Source of the DNA: Actinomadura sp. NAK00032
Lineage (GTDB): Bacteria > Actinomycetota > Actinomycetes > Streptosporangiales > Streptosporangiaceae
NCBI RefSeq assembly: GCF_013364275.1
Contig: NZ_CP054932.1
Location: 124,001-188,000 of the forward strand
Length of the DNA stretch: 64,000 nucleotides
Direction: 5' to 3'
Shown here: positions 24,921 to 33,391 of the stretch, piece by piece
Position numbering within the stretch: position 1 is the stretch's first letter
Layout: each line of letters begins with the position of its first letter
The notes under the pieces: generated by a model
Told to the model about the DNA's origin: nothing
Database searches by the model: none
Seen by the model: the letters and a program-made list of their open reading frames with translations, nothing else
Translations under genes and position numbers: made by a program

Positions 24921-24933
24921 CCTCCGAGAACGC

Positions 24934-24973
24934 CGAAGCGCGCGACCCCTGTGGACAGGGGCCGCGCGCTTCG
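24934..24973. terminator. Bidirectional hairpin between marR and copA
   Basis: A long stem with an 11-bp outer part (CGAAGCGCGCG / CGCGCGCTTCG) and a 7-bp inner part (CCCCTGT / ACAGGGG) lies between two converging genes. The almost perfect symmetry fits a two-way terminator. Confidence 0.7.
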
Positions 24974-24989
24974 CGGTTCCGGTTCCGGC

Positions 24990-27263
24990 TCAGCCGGCCG
25001 CCGACGGGGCGTCGCCGCCGGTCAGCGGCTTGAACCGCCGCAGGCGCAGGCTGTTGCTGACCACGAAGACCGAGGAGAACGCCATCGCGCCACCGGCGAT
25101 CATCGGGGTGAGCAGGCCGGTCGCCGCGAGCGGCAGCGCCGCCACGTTGTAGGCGAACGCCCAGAACAGGTTCCCCTTGATCGTGCCGAGCGTGCGGCGC
25201 GACAGCCGGATCGCGTCGGCCGCGGCCCGCAGGTCGCCCCGGACCAGGGTCAGGTCGGACGCCTCGATCGCCACGTCCGTCCCGGTGCCCATCGCGAGCC
25301 CCAGGTCGGCCTGGGCGAGCGCGGCGGCGTCGTTGACCCCGTCGCCGACCATCGCCACGGTCCGGCCCTCGGACTGCAGGCGCTTGACGACGTCCACCTT
25401 GTCCTGCGGCAGGACCTCGGCGATGACCTCCTCGATCCCGACGGCGTCCGCGACCGTGCGGGCCACGGTCTCGTTGTCGCCGGTCAGCAGGACCGGGCGC
25501 AGCCCGAGCGCCGTGAGCTGCTCGATCGCCTCCCGCGAGGTCGGCTTCACCTGGTCGGCGACCGTGATCACCGCGCGGGCCGCGCCGTCCCAGCCGACCG
25601 CGACGGCGGTGCGGCCGAGCGCCTGCGCCTCCGCCATGGCGCGCTCCAGCTCGGGCGTGAGGTGCTGCGACCACTCGGCGAGCAGCCGCGGGCGCCCCGC
25701 GAGGACGCCGTGGCCGTCCACCATCCCCTGGACGCCGAGGCCCTCGACGTTGGCGAAGTCCTCGACCGTGCCCAGCTCGCCGACCCGGTCGGCGGCGCCG
25801 CGCGCGATCGCCTGCGCGATCGGGTGCTCGGACGCGTTCTCCAGCGCCCCCGCCAGCCGGAGCACCTCGTCCTCGGACACCCCGTCGGCCGTGATGACGT
25901 CGACCAGGGCCATCTTCCCGGTGGTGACCGTGCCGGTCTTGTCCAGGACGACGGTGTCGATGGCGCGGGTGGACTCCAGCACCTCCGGGCCCTTGATCAG
26001 GATGCCGAGCTGCGCGCCGCGCCCCGTCCCGACCATGAGGGCGGTCGGGGTGGCGAGGCCGAGGGCGCAGGGGCAGGCGATGATCAGCACGGCGACCGCG
26101 GCGGTGAACGCGCCGGCGAGCGGCTCGCCGGTGCCGATCCAGAAGCCGAGCGTGCCGATCGCGAGCGCGATCACGATCGGGACGAAGATCCCGGAGATCC
26201 GGTCGGCGAGCCGCTGCACCTGCGCCTTGCCGGTCTGCGCCTCCTCCACGAGCCGCGCCATCTGCGCGAGCTGGGTGTCGGCGCCGACCCGCGTCGCGCG
26301 GACCAGCAGCCGGCCGCCGGCGTTCACCGTCGCGCCGACCACCGCGTCGCCCGGCCCGACCTCGACCGGGACCGACTCGCCGGTCAGCATGGACGCGTCC
26401 ACGGCGGACGAGCCCTCCTCGACCGTCCCGTCCGTGGCGATCTTCTCGCCGGGGCGGACGACGAACACGTCCCCCGCCGCGAGGCTGTCGACCGGGATCC
26501 GCTCCTCGCGGCCGTCCCGGACGACCGAGACCTCCTTGGCGCCGAGCTCCAGCAGGGCGCGCAGGGCGGCACCGGCGCGGCGCTTGGACCGCGTCTCGAA
26601 GTAGCGCCCGGCCAGGATGAACATGGTCACGCCGGCCGCGGCCTCAAGGTAGATGTTCATCGACCCGTCGGAGCGGGTCATCGAGAACTCGAAGCCGTGC
26701 TTGATCCCGATCTCGCCGGCGGTGCCGAAGAACAGCGCCCACAGCGACCAGCCGAGCGCGGCGATCGTGCCGAGCGAGATCAGCGTGTCCATGGTCGCCG
26801 CGCCGTGCCGCAGGTTGATCGCGGCGGCGCGGTGGAACGGCCAGCCCGCGTACACCACGACGGGCGCGGCGAGCGTCAGTGACAGCCACTGCCACGCGTC
26901 GAACTGCAGCGCCGGGACCATCGCCATGGCGATGACCGGCACCGACAGCACGACCGAGGTGATCAGCCGCTGCCGCAGCGGGCGGAGCCCGTCGTCCGGC
27001 TCCGGCTCGTCCCCGCCGCCCGCGTCCGACCGGGGCGGGGCGGGAAGCTCGGCGCTGTAGCCGGCCTTCTCGACGGTGGCGATCAGCTCGTCCGGGGACA
27101 CCCCGGGGGCGAACTCGACGCTGGCCTTCTCGGTGGCGTAGTTGACCGTCGCGGTCACGCCGTCCATCTTGTTGAGCTTCTTCTCGATGCGGTTGGCGCA
27201 CGACGCGCACGTCATCCCGCCGATCGCCAGCTCGATACGCGCGGACTCGATGTCCGTGCTCAT
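24990..27263 (-). CDS. copA: Copper-exporting P1B-type ATPase
   Basis: A 757-residue heavy-metal ATPase. One N-terminal HMA domain has GMTCASC (Cys19, Cys22); the membrane metal site is CPC (397-399) in IIACPCALG, typical of Cu(I) pumps; the catalytic motif is DKTGT at 441-445; LTGES (about 293-297) and EHP (His480) complete the ATPase signatures, and [10 protein letters not shown] lies near the end. It pumps Cu(I) out of the cytoplasm. It closes an operon with copZ and a secreted protein behind CsoR-like operators, which indicates copper induction. Confidence 0.95.
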   Translation of the reverse strand: MSTDIESARIELAIGGMTCASCANRIEKKLNKMDGVTATVNYATEKASVEFAPGVSPDELIATVEKAGYSAELPAPPRSDAGGGDEPEPDDGLRPLRQRLITSVVLSVPVIAMAMVPALQFDAWQWLSLTLAAPVVVYAGWPFHRAAAINLRHGAATMDTLISLGTIAALGWSLWALFFGTAGEIGIKHGFEFSMTRSDGSMNIYLEAAAGVTMFILAGRYFETRSKRRAGAALRALLELGAKEVSVVRDGREERIPVDSLAAGDVFVVRPGEKIATDGTVEEGSSAVDASMLTGESVPVEVGPGDAVVGATVNAGGRLLVRATRVGADTQLAQMARLVEEAQTGKAQVQRLADRISGIFVPIVIALAIGTLGFWIGTGEPLAGAFTAAVAVLIIACPCALGLATPTALMVGTGRGAQLGILIKGPEVLESTRAIDTVVLDKTGTVTTGKMALVDVITADGVSEDEVLRLAGALENASEHPIAQAIARGAADRVGELGTVEDFANVEGLGVQGMVDGHGVLAGRPRLLAEWSQHLTPELERAMAEAQALGRTAVAVGWDGAARAVITVADQVKPTSREAIEQLTALGLRPVLLTGDNETVARTVADAVGIEEVIAEVLPQDKVDVVKRLQSEGRTVAMVGDGVNDAAALAQADLGLAMGTGTDVAIEASDLTLVRGDLRAAADAIRLSRRTLGTIKGNLFWAFAYNVAALPLAATGLLTPMIAGGAMAFSSVFVVSNSLRLRRFKPLTGGDAPSAAG

Positions 27264-27295
27264 CGCTCCTCCTCTGCCTCGATCGAGTGGGACGT

Positions 27296-28264
27296 TCAGT
27301 GCGTGTGCGGCGTGTCGTCGTGCCCCTGCCCCGGCTTCTCCGTGGGCTTGTCCGTGGGCTGCTCGGCCGGGGCGGTGTGCCCGGCGTGCACGGTGAACTC
27401 GGCCGTGCGGACCTTGTCGCCGTGCTTGAAGTCCAGGTAGAGACGGTATGCGCCGGTGCTGGGCGCTTCGGCGAAGAACGTGATGCCGGGGCCCGGCTTG
27501 GTCTTCCCGTCGCCCGGCTCCCCGTCCGGGTGGACGTGGAGGTAGGCGAGGTCGCCCTGCCGCAGCGCGACCAGGTGGCCGTACGCCTCCAGGTACGGCT
27601 GCAGGTCGGTGACCGGCTTGCCGTCCTTGCTCACCGTCAGGGTGAGTTCGGTGGACTTGCCGGGTGTGAGACCGCCGGTGAGCGCGACCTCGTACCCGTC
27701 GACCTTCGCGACCTGCGCGGGCTTCGGCAGCGGCGCCGGCCGCAGGTCGCCCGGGGCGAAGATGTCGGCGCCCAGGGTGAGCTGCCGCGCCGCGCCGTCC
27801 GGCTGGATGTCGGTGAAGAACCGGTACACGCCGGGCTCGGGCAGCTCGATCGGGACGCTCCAGACCCCGCCCCCGATCTCGGTCGGGTGCAGGTGCTGGA
27901 AGCCGGACAGGTCGCGCTGCGCGACGATCAGGTGCAGCCGCTTGCCGTGCAGCGGCGTGAACCCGGTGACCGGCTTGCCGTCCGGCCCGTTGATGGTGAA
28001 CCGGAAGTCGGTCTTCTCGCCGGGGGTGACGGTGGTCGTGCGCGGGGCCAGCGTGTAGCCGTCCTCGGAGACCTGGAGGCCGCCGGGGGCGTGCGACGCC
28101 GCGCCGCCGTCCCCGCCGTGCCCGCCGCCGTGGTCGCCGCCCTCATGGGACGCCATCTCGGCGGTGCCGCCGACGGGTCCGACCGCCTTGCCGACTCCGG
28201 CGGCGCCGCCGAAGACGACGGCGAGGCCCAGGGCGTACGCGCCGACCTTGGTCGCGCTGTTCAT
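27296..28264 (-). CDS. Exported His-rich protein of the copper operon
   Basis: A 322-residue exported protein, start ATG 28264 after GGAG. A signal peptide or anchor (residues 5-30) is followed by a His/Gly-rich stretch and ends with His-rich DDTPHTH. Between lie two similar beta domains: one with [20 protein letters not shown] followed by HP, and a second with [19 protein letters not shown], suggesting an internal duplication with conserved His. It lies between copZ and copA, so periplasm-side copper binding or handover is likely; no enzymatic function is assigned. Confidence 0.65.
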   Translation of the reverse strand: MNSATKVGAYALGLAVVFGGAAGVGKAVGPVGGTAEMASHEGGDHGGGHGGDGGAASHAPGGLQVSEDGYTLAPRTTTVTPGEKTDFRFTINGPDGKPVTGFTPLHGKRLHLIVAQRDLSGFQHLHPTEIGGGVWSVPIELPEPGVYRFFTDIQPDGAARQLTLGADIFAPGDLRPAPLPKPAQVAKVDGYEVALTGGLTPGKSTELTLTVSKDGKPVTDLQPYLEAYGHLVALRQGDLAYLHVHPDGEPGDGKTKPGPGITFFAEAPSTGAYRLYLDFKHGDKVRTAEFTVHAGHTAPAEQPTDKPTEKPGQGHDDTPHTH

Positions 28265-28325
28265 GCCGATCCACTCCACTCGCTGTTCGTCCGGGCGCGC
28301 CCCCGGGGCGGGGGGCGCGCGCCGG

Positions 28326-28532
28326 TCATGACTGCAGCTGGTATCCGGCCTCTTCGACGGCGCCCTTGACCTGGGCGTCGTCGAGCGGGGCCTCGCTGGT
28401 GACGGTGACCGCGCCGGTCTTGAGGTCGACGTCGACGGCGGTGACGCCGGCGATCTGCTCGACCTCCTCGGTGACCGAGCTCACGCAGTGGCCGCAGGTC
28501 ATACCGGTGACGGTGTAGGTGGCGGTGCTCAT
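28326..28532 (-). CDS. copZ: Copper chaperone, HMA domain
   Basis: A 68-residue single HMA domain, start ATG 28532 with AAGGAGATGCCG just upstream. The metal-binding motif is GMTCGHC near residue 10-16, and the ferredoxin-like beta-alpha-beta pattern continues to EEAGYQLQS. It should carry Cu(I) to CopA. It is the first gene of the copper operon and lies directly behind the CsoR-like sites at 28560-28637. Confidence 0.92.
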   Translation of the reverse strand: MSTATYTVTGMTCGHCVSSVTEEVEQIAGVTAVDVDLKTGAVTVTSEAPLDDAQVKGAVEEAGYQLQS

Positions 28533-28559
28533 CGGCATCTCCTTCGCTTTCCGGATATT

Positions 28560-28637
28560 TACCCCTGGGGGGTATCTTCCACGCCTCATGCTGCCATAAC
28601 GCTGTACCCCCTCGCAACCGGTACCCCCTACGGGTTA
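28560..28637. promoter_or_regulatory. CsoR-like operators of the copper operon
   Basis: TACCCCTGGGGGGTAT begins at 28560 and resembles the G-tract inverted repeat bound by copper-sensing CsoR. A second, weaker copy TACCCCCTACGGGTTA lies at 28622-28637. No csoR gene is in the window, so the regulator is encoded elsewhere. Confidence 0.7.
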
Positions 28638-28670
28638 TTTCGAGATCCGGGTCACACGCGCTCCCCAGGG

Positions 28671-28702
28671 TTTTCCACAGGTGTCCACAGGCCTGTGGAC
28701 GA
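28671..28702. promoter_or_regulatory. Cluster of DnaA-box-like TCCACA motifs upstream of the glycosylase
   Basis: Three motifs resemble actinomycete DnaA boxes: TTTTCCACA (28671), GTGTCCACA (28681) and, inverted, TCGTCCACA (28694-28702 read on the minus strand). The last two form the perfect 18-bp palindrome GTCCACAGGCCTGTGGAC (28683-28700), 33 bp before the fpg-like start. The palindrome could equally be a repressor site. Confidence 0.4.
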
Positions 28703-28732
28703 ACCCCCGGCCGGTTCGCCGATACTGGGGTC

Positions 28733-29596
28733 ATGCCTGAGCTACCCGAGGTCGAGGCGCTGGCGGGGTTCCTGCGGGAACGCGCGGTCGGCCACGCCGT
28801 CGCCCGCGTCGATGTTCTCGCCATCTCCGCCCTGAAGACCTATGACCCGCCGGTGACGGCGCTGGGCGGGCTGACCGTCACCGGCGCGTCCCGGCACGGC
28901 AAGTTCCTCGACCTGGACGTCGACGGGCTGCACCTCGTCATCCACCTCGCCCGCGCCGGCTGGCTGCGCTGGCGGGACGAGATCCCCGCCAGGCCCGTCC
29001 GGCCGGGCGGCAAGAACCCGCTCGCCCTGCGCGTCCACCTGGACGACGGCTCGGGCTTCGACCTCACCGAGGCGGGCACGAAGAAGGGCCTCGCGGTCTA
29101 CGTCGTCCGCGACCCGTCCGACGTGCCCGGCGTCGCGACGCTCGGCCCCGACCCCCTGGACGACGCCTTCACCACCGAGGCGCTCGCCGCGATCCTGAAC
29201 GGCAAGCGCACCCAGATCAAGGGCCTGCTGCGCGACCAGAAGGTGATCGCCGGCATCGGCAACGCCTACTCCGACGAGGTCCTGCACGCGGCGAAGATGT
29301 CCCCCTTCAAGATCGCCGCCACGCTGACCGAGGAGGACGTGGCCGTCCTGCACGAGGCGATCGTCACCACGCTCCGGGACGCCGTCGAGCGCTCGCGCGG
29401 CCTGGAGGCCCAGGACCTCAAGGGCGAGAAGAAGACCGGCCTGCGCGTGCACGGCAAGGCCGGCCAGAAATGCCCGGTCTGCGGCGACACGATCCGCGAG
29501 GTGTCGTTCGCCGACTCGGCGCTCCAGTACTGCCCGACCTGCCAGACCGGCGGCAAGCCGCTGGCCGACCGCCGGATGTCGCGCCTGCTGAAGTGA
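28733..29596 (+). CDS. Fpg/Nei family DNA glycosylase
   Basis: A 287-residue base-excision repair enzyme. It begins MPELPEVEAL, with Pro2 as the Schiff-base nucleophile and Glu3; SRHGKFLDL supplies the conserved Lys. The H2TH domain includes IAGIGNAYSDEVLHAAKMSP, and the C-terminal zinc finger has CPVC and CPTC with a 16-residue spacing. It removes oxidised bases and cleaves the strand. In mycobacterial and actinomycete genomes several paralogues exist, so the exact substrate (Fpg or Nei type) is open. Confidence 0.92.
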   Translation: MPELPEVEALAGFLRERAVGHAVARVDVLAISALKTYDPPVTALGGLTVTGASRHGKFLDLDVDGLHLVIHLARAGWLRWRDEIPARPVRPGGKNPLALRVHLDDGSGFDLTEAGTKKGLAVYVVRDPSDVPGVATLGPDPLDDAFTTEALAAILNGKRTQIKGLLRDQKVIAGIGNAYSDEVLHAAKMSPFKIAATLTEEDVAVLHEAIVTTLRDAVERSRGLEAQDLKGEKKTGLRVHGKAGQKCPVCGDTIREVSFADSALQYCPTCQTGGKPLADRRMSRLLK

Positions 29597-29697
29597 ACCG
29601 GCCCGGCTGAATCCGGCCGCCCGGCCGGGATACGGCGGCGAGGCGGCGTATCGTGTCGCGAGCAACCCCCCGCTGATCACCTCGGTCAGGAGCCGCC

Positions 29698-30474
29698 ATG
29701 GGATACCCCCCACCCCCACCCTCGGGCCCCGGCGGCCCCGGTTACGGTCCACCGCACCCCGGCTACGGCGGCCCCCAGCACGGCGGCGCCCCGCCCGCCC
29801 AGCCGTACGTGCCAGCCCGTCCCACCCCCGGGTACGGGCCCCCGCCGCAGCAGCAGGTGCCCCAGCAGGCCGCCCCCGACCTCTACGCCTCGCCGATCCT
29901 CGTCTACGACCAGCCCGCGCAGTTCTTCTCCACCGAAGCGAACTACACGATCTGGAGCCCGCAGGGGCAGCCCTCCGCCTACGTGCGCGAAGAGGGCGTG
30001 AGCGGCGCGAAGAAGGCGTTCCGCGTCCTCAACCAGGCGAGCCAGACCAAGGCCGAGCGGAAGCTGACCATCTACCGCCCCGACGGGATGCCGTACTTCC
30101 TCTTCTACAAGCCGTACGGATTCATGGGCACGCCCCAGATGCAGGTGCTCACTCCACAGGGCGGTCTCATCGGATACCTGCGCAAGCGGGCGCTGCGTGG
30201 CTGGGAGATCCTGACCGCGCACGAGCAGCAGATCGGCTACTACGAACTGCTCAGCGGCCGCGTCACCGACTGGCAGCAGCAGGAGATCGCCCGCATCCAG
30301 CGCGGCTTCGACGGCTACGGCGAGTTCCTGTCGCAGATGTTCACCGGCGCCGACCGCTACGTCCTGCAGATGTACGCGCAGCAGGCGGAGCCGATGCGCA
30401 CCCTCATCCTGGCCTGCCCCCTCGCCTTCGACACCGCCGTCTCCCAGAACCGCAGCATCGGCGGCTGGATCTAG
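29698..30474 (+). CDS. LURP-one/phospholipid scramblase-like protein with Pro/Gly-rich N-terminus
   Basis: A 258-residue protein. The first 60 residues are a low-complexity Gly-Pro-Tyr-Gln segment (MGYPPPPPSGPGGPG...), then a compact beta-barrel-like domain with YASPILVYDQP, NYTIWSPQGQPSAYV, RKLTIYRPDGMPYFL, MQVLTPQGGLIGYLRK and LACPLAFDTAV, closing with an SIGGWI end. This strand pattern fits the scramblase/LURP-one family. Actinomycete members have no known role. It is monocistronic and follows a Fpg/Nei gene by 101 nt. Confidence 0.6.
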   Translation: MGYPPPPPSGPGGPGYGPPHPGYGGPQHGGAPPAQPYVPARPTPGYGPPPQQQVPQQAAPDLYASPILVYDQPAQFFSTEANYTIWSPQGQPSAYVREEGVSGAKKAFRVLNQASQTKAERKLTIYRPDGMPYFLFYKPYGFMGTPQMQVLTPQGGLIGYLRKRALRGWEILTAHEQQIGYYELLSGRVTDWQQQEIARIQRGFDGYGEFLSQMFTGADRYVLQMYAQQAEPMRTLILACPLAFDTAVSQNRSIGGWI

Positions 30475-30527
30475 CCGCATCGGCTGGCGGCGCCGCCCAG
30501 GCCCCCGGCGCCGCCACCCGATGCACC

Positions 30528-30857
30528 TCATCTCCGTGGGAGTGAGCGGAGCCTCCCAAGCGCCCGCCCTCGAGTCGGATGAACGGATGCTGTGGGGGCC
30601 GTGCCCAACCGGGCCTCGATCTCGACAACCGTGCCGCCGAGGTCATGGCATGGCCGCAACGGGTCGCCGTCGGACGCGATGAACCACGGCACGCCACCCG
30701 TTCCGGCCTTGACGTTCACGCACACCTCGACCCTGGGCGCGAGAACGAGCAGTACCGGCGGGACGCTGTCATACTGCCCCCGCGTAGACCAGCCCGCCGC
30801 AGCGAGCGCTTGGCCCAAGGCGCCGAGGTGGTCGGCTGCGTTCACATGTCCCGCCAT
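30528..30857 (-). CDS. Small conserved actinomycete protein, third of a coupled trio
   Basis: A 109-residue protein starting at ATG 30857, overlapping the end of the previous gene by 16 bp. It begins MAGHVNAADHLGALGQALAA and carries a strand-rich core with VLLVLAPRVEVCVNVKAG, VPWFIASDGDPLRPCHDLG and VVEIEARLG. Similar small proteins are commonly found beside XRE/DUF397 regulators in actinomycetes; function unknown. The overlap indicates translational coupling to the two genes upstream. Confidence 0.6.
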   Translation of the reverse strand: MAGHVNAADHLGALGQALAAAGWSTRGQYDSVPPVLLVLAPRVEVCVNVKAGTGGVPWFIASDGDPLRPCHDLGGTVVEIEARLGTAPTASVHPTRGRALGRLRSLPRR

Positions 30858-31108
30858 GTCACCGCACCGGTCGTCCCGTCCCGCCACGCCTCACCGACGT
30901 GACCGAGTTCGACGTACTTCGCGAACCCGACCGGCGACAGCCCGACACGCCGCACTACCCCGCGCGTACCGCCTTCCGCCTCGCGAAGCGCGTTGTGGAC
31001 GTCCCTGATCGCCTTGACGCGGTCGTCGGTGACGCCACCTCGTCCACCATCGCCAGACGGGACGTCCCACGCGTACAACTCCACTGGACCGCCCAGGTAG
31101 AAACCCAT
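30842..31108 (-). CDS. Small conserved actinomycete protein, second of a coupled trio
   Basis: An 88-residue protein whose ATG overlaps the upstream stop (TGATG). It begins MGFYLGGPVELYAWDVPSGD and has a conserved-looking middle RVKAIRDVHNALREAEGGTR and an end GHVGEAWRDG. No enzyme motif is seen. The frame overlaps the next gene by 16 bp. Its function is unknown; the tight overlaps suggest that the three products work together. Confidence 0.6.
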   Translation of the reverse strand: MGFYLGGPVELYAWDVPSGDGGRGGVTDDRVKAIRDVHNALREAEGGTRGVVRRVGLSPVGFAKYVELGHVGEAWRDGTTGAVTWRDM

Positions 31109-31416
31109 CACCGGACGTACCCGCCGCGCGCGACCCGACTCGACACGCCCATGGTGGACGGGACGTCCGCCCGCCCGGCCTGCGGTATGACCGCAGACCC
31201 CGCTGGACGGACGGCGAGCCCCGCACGGATCTCGTCGGCGAGTTGCCGAGGACTGTCGGCTTCCAGAAGCCGATCGCCCAGCATGGCCCACCAGTGCCCG
31301 GTGCGCCTGCCGAACCACGCGATCACACCGGGGAACAGCCTCTCCAACTCCCGCCTGACCTGTTCGGTGCGCACGTCGGTCCGTCCCGAGCGGGCGGCTT
31401 CCGCTACGTTGCACAT
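31108..31416 (-). CDS. Small conserved actinomycete protein, first of a coupled trio
   Basis: A 102-residue protein with a good ribosome binding site (AAGGAG) before ATG 31416. The core RRELERLFPGVIAWFGRRTG and HWWAMLGDRLLEADSPRQLA resembles small orphan proteins common in Streptomyces and relatives, often placed near XRE regulators. No catalytic motif is recognised. It heads an operon that diverges from an XRE-DUF5753 regulator across 255 bp. Confidence 0.6.
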   Translation of the reverse strand: MCNVAEAARSGRTDVRTEQVRRELERLFPGVIAWFGRRTGHWWAMLGDRLLEADSPRQLADEIRAGLAVRPAGSAVIPQAGRADVPSTMGVSSRVARGGYVR

Positions 31417-31592
31417 GGATCGGGGCTCCTTCCGATCAAGGCCCCGGCCGGTGCTGCTATCACCGCGTCCGGGGCCGCCTTGTCTCTGAGTGTGGCGCTC
31501 GGTGTCCGTCCCTGGACTGCTGAGACTCTTGCTACGGCCACTTGTGTGCGCCATCCCGAAAAGATTCTGGTGATGCTCTGAGCTGTCCGTCA

Positions 31593-31642
31593 ATGCACTG
31601 TGCATGATCTTTTTGACTTTCTGTTGTATAGACTGTGCACAG
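31593..31642. promoter_or_regulatory. Divergent promoter region with two TGTGCA dyads
   Basis: ATGCACTGTGCAT (31593-31605) and CTGTGCACAG (31633-31642) are palindromes sharing CTGTGCA, with centres about 38 bp apart. A TATAGA hexamer at 31627 is a possible -10 for the XRE gene. This lies in the 255-bp gap between the small-gene trio and the XRE gene; the rest of the gap shows nothing clear. Confidence 0.45.
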
Positions 31643-31671
31643 AGCAACGCATTTCCGGCACACTAGGGGCC

Positions 31672-32517
31672 ATGGCACCGGTACCCCACAGCCTCACCGC
31701 ACGCGGCCGCCGACTGGCCCGCGAACTCAAAGCCCACCGCGAGCGCGCCGGGATGACACTCGACCAGGCTGCGGCGGCCCTGGGCTGGAACCGGTTCAAG
31801 CTCGGCCGTATCGAGGCCGGCAAGACCAAGGCCACGGCGGCGGACGTGGAGCGCATCCTCGACCTCTACGGCACCGAAGACTTCGTCCACGCCGCACTCA
31901 TCCAACTGGCACGCGACGCGGGCCGACGCGGCTGGTGGACCGCCTACTCCGGCGTGTTCACCGGCGGATACGTCAGCCTCGAAGACGAAGCATCAGAGAT
32001 CCGCACCTACCACGTCCAACTCGTCCCCGGGCTCCTCCAGACCGAGGACTACGCACGGGCCATCATCTCCGCCGGCATCCCCGACGACCCAGACGAGGTC
32101 AACAAACGGCTCCACGCCCGCATGGCACGCAAGACACTGCTCAGCCGCCCGGATGCACCCACTCTCAGAACCGTCCTCGCCGAATCAGCGCTCCGGCAAC
32201 TCATCGGCGGCCCGCAGGTGATGCGCGACCAACTCACCGAACTCAACCGTGCCGCCCAGCGCTCCAACATCGACGTCCGCGCTCTTCCCTACACGGTCGG
32301 TGCCCACGCCGGAGCCGAAGGCTCCTTCGTCATACTTGGCTACGCCGACCCGCTGGATCCCGACATCGGCTACTCCGAAGGCATCTACGGCAACGTCTAC
32401 ATCGAAGGTGCCGACCATGTCGCCCGCTGCAACGCCGCGTTCGACGCCATCTGGGGCGCTGCGCTTGGCGAGGAGCAGAGCGCGGCCCTTATCGCCGCAA
32501 TAGCCGCAGACCTGTAG
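31672..32517 (+). CDS. XRE regulator with DUF5753 domain
   Basis: A 281-residue protein, start ATG 31672 after AGGGGCC; upstream in-frame starts fall in the promoter. The N-terminal HTH is MTLDQAAAALGWNRFKLGRI with EAGK, followed by DUF5753 (about residues 95-275) including TYHVQLVPGLLQTEDYARA and a late EGADHVARCNAAFDAIWGAA. DUF5753 is the sensor part of actinomycete XRE proteins that pair with DUF397 partners, as in BldB/WhiJ-like regulation. The DUF397 gene follows 13 nt downstream. Confidence 0.92.
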   Translation: MAPVPHSLTARGRRLARELKAHRERAGMTLDQAAAALGWNRFKLGRIEAGKTKATAADVERILDLYGTEDFVHAALIQLARDAGRRGWWTAYSGVFTGGYVSLEDEASEIRTYHVQLVPGLLQTEDYARAIISAGIPDDPDEVNKRLHARMARKTLLSRPDAPTLRTVLAESALRQLIGGPQVMRDQLTELNRAAQRSNIDVRALPYTVGAHAGAEGSFVILGYADPLDPDIGYSEGIYGNVYIEGADHVARCNAAFDAIWGAALGEEQSAALIAAIAADL

Positions 32518-32530
32518 ATAACCTGACCCC

Positions 32531-32749
32531 ATGCATCCCTCCGCAGACTCGCCCACCGCGGTCTGGCGGAAGAGTTCCAAGAGCACTGCGACAGGCAACG
32601 AGTGCGTCGAACTCACCGCCATGACCGGGCTCATCGCCGTCCGTGACTCCGCCGATCCTGACGGACCCAAGCTGGCGTTCACATCATCCGCCTGGCGGGA
32701 GTTCATGACCCGTGTGAAGAGCGGCCAGAGGCTCGATCAGACCAGGTGA
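32531..32749 (+). CDS. DUF397 domain protein
   Basis: A 72-residue protein that begins MHPSADSPTAVWRKSSKS and continues GNECVELTAM, AVRDSADPDGPKLAFTSSAW and a closing REFMTRVKSG, the hallmark order of DUF397 (W-R-KSS-S ... CVEVA ... VRDSK ... W..F). Such proteins partner upstream XRE-DUF5753 regulators, in a TA-like or adaptor fashion. The 3' end overlaps the converging DUF4240 gene by 13 bp. Confidence 0.93.
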   Translation: MHPSADSPTAVWRKSSKSTATGNECVELTAMTGLIAVRDSADPDGPKLAFTSSAWREFMTRVKSGQRLDQTR

Positions 32750-33264
32750 CGTGCGTCCCAGACGCGCGGAAGCCGGGCGCGTACCGCCATCGCGTCATCA
32801 AGATCGAGCCGCTCTTCCCCGAGACGGATTCCCGGCTCGGCCACATGCCGGATCTCGGCGGGATGCTCGACTCCCTTGGCCGCAGAAGCCGCCCAGCCCA
32901 CAACCCCATCGAGTTGCTCGGCCACGGCCCAGGCAGTTGCCAGTAGCTCACCCGCGAGGTCCGCAAGGTTGTCCGGATCATCGACGACGGCCTTGAACGC
33001 CGCACGACCGCGAGTGATCAGCCACGCCCGGAAATCGGCGAACGAGTCGTCGATCGTCCAACTCAGTAGCACGCAGGCTGCGTCCCACACCAGCCAACGC
33101 CGCGCCCGCTCGCCGACCGCCTGCCAACGATCGAAGAAAGCGGCCGCCTCATCGGCGGGAAGCATCGACAGGCTTCGCTCCAGGGAGTTGACCAACGCTG
33201 CGAGGTCGCCGCCGCTGTCGGCGCGGCACTCCTCGATCACCGCCCAGAACTTGTCCTCGTCCAT
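32737..33264 (-). CDS. DUF4240 domain protein
   Basis: A 175-residue protein, start ATG 33264. It begins MDEDKFWAVIEECRA and shows AAAFFDRWQAVGERARRWL, then the DUF4240 centre TIDDSFADFRAWLITRGRAA with ADLAGELLATAWAV. DUF4240 members are cytoplasmic and uncharacterised, often beside defence or regulator genes. Here it lies 127 nt downstream of the AbiEii-like gene on the same strand and might share its transcript. Confidence 0.75.
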   Translation of the reverse strand: MDEDKFWAVIEECRADSGGDLAALVNSLERSLSMLPADEAAAFFDRWQAVGERARRWLVWDAACVLLSWTIDDSFADFRAWLITRGRAAFKAVVDDPDNLADLAGELLATAWAVAEQLDGVVGWAASAAKGVEHPAEIRHVAEPGIRLGEERLDLDDAMAVRARLPRVWDARHLV

Positions 33265-33391
33265 GCACGCACGGTACCTCTCAGTGACGAGGCCCAATGG
33301 TCGGGCACACGGTGGCCGCAAAACGGCCGGCCGGTACGGCAGTGTCCAGGGACTACGATCCAGGGCAGTGGTCGGGGCCTGGTCCTGACGT

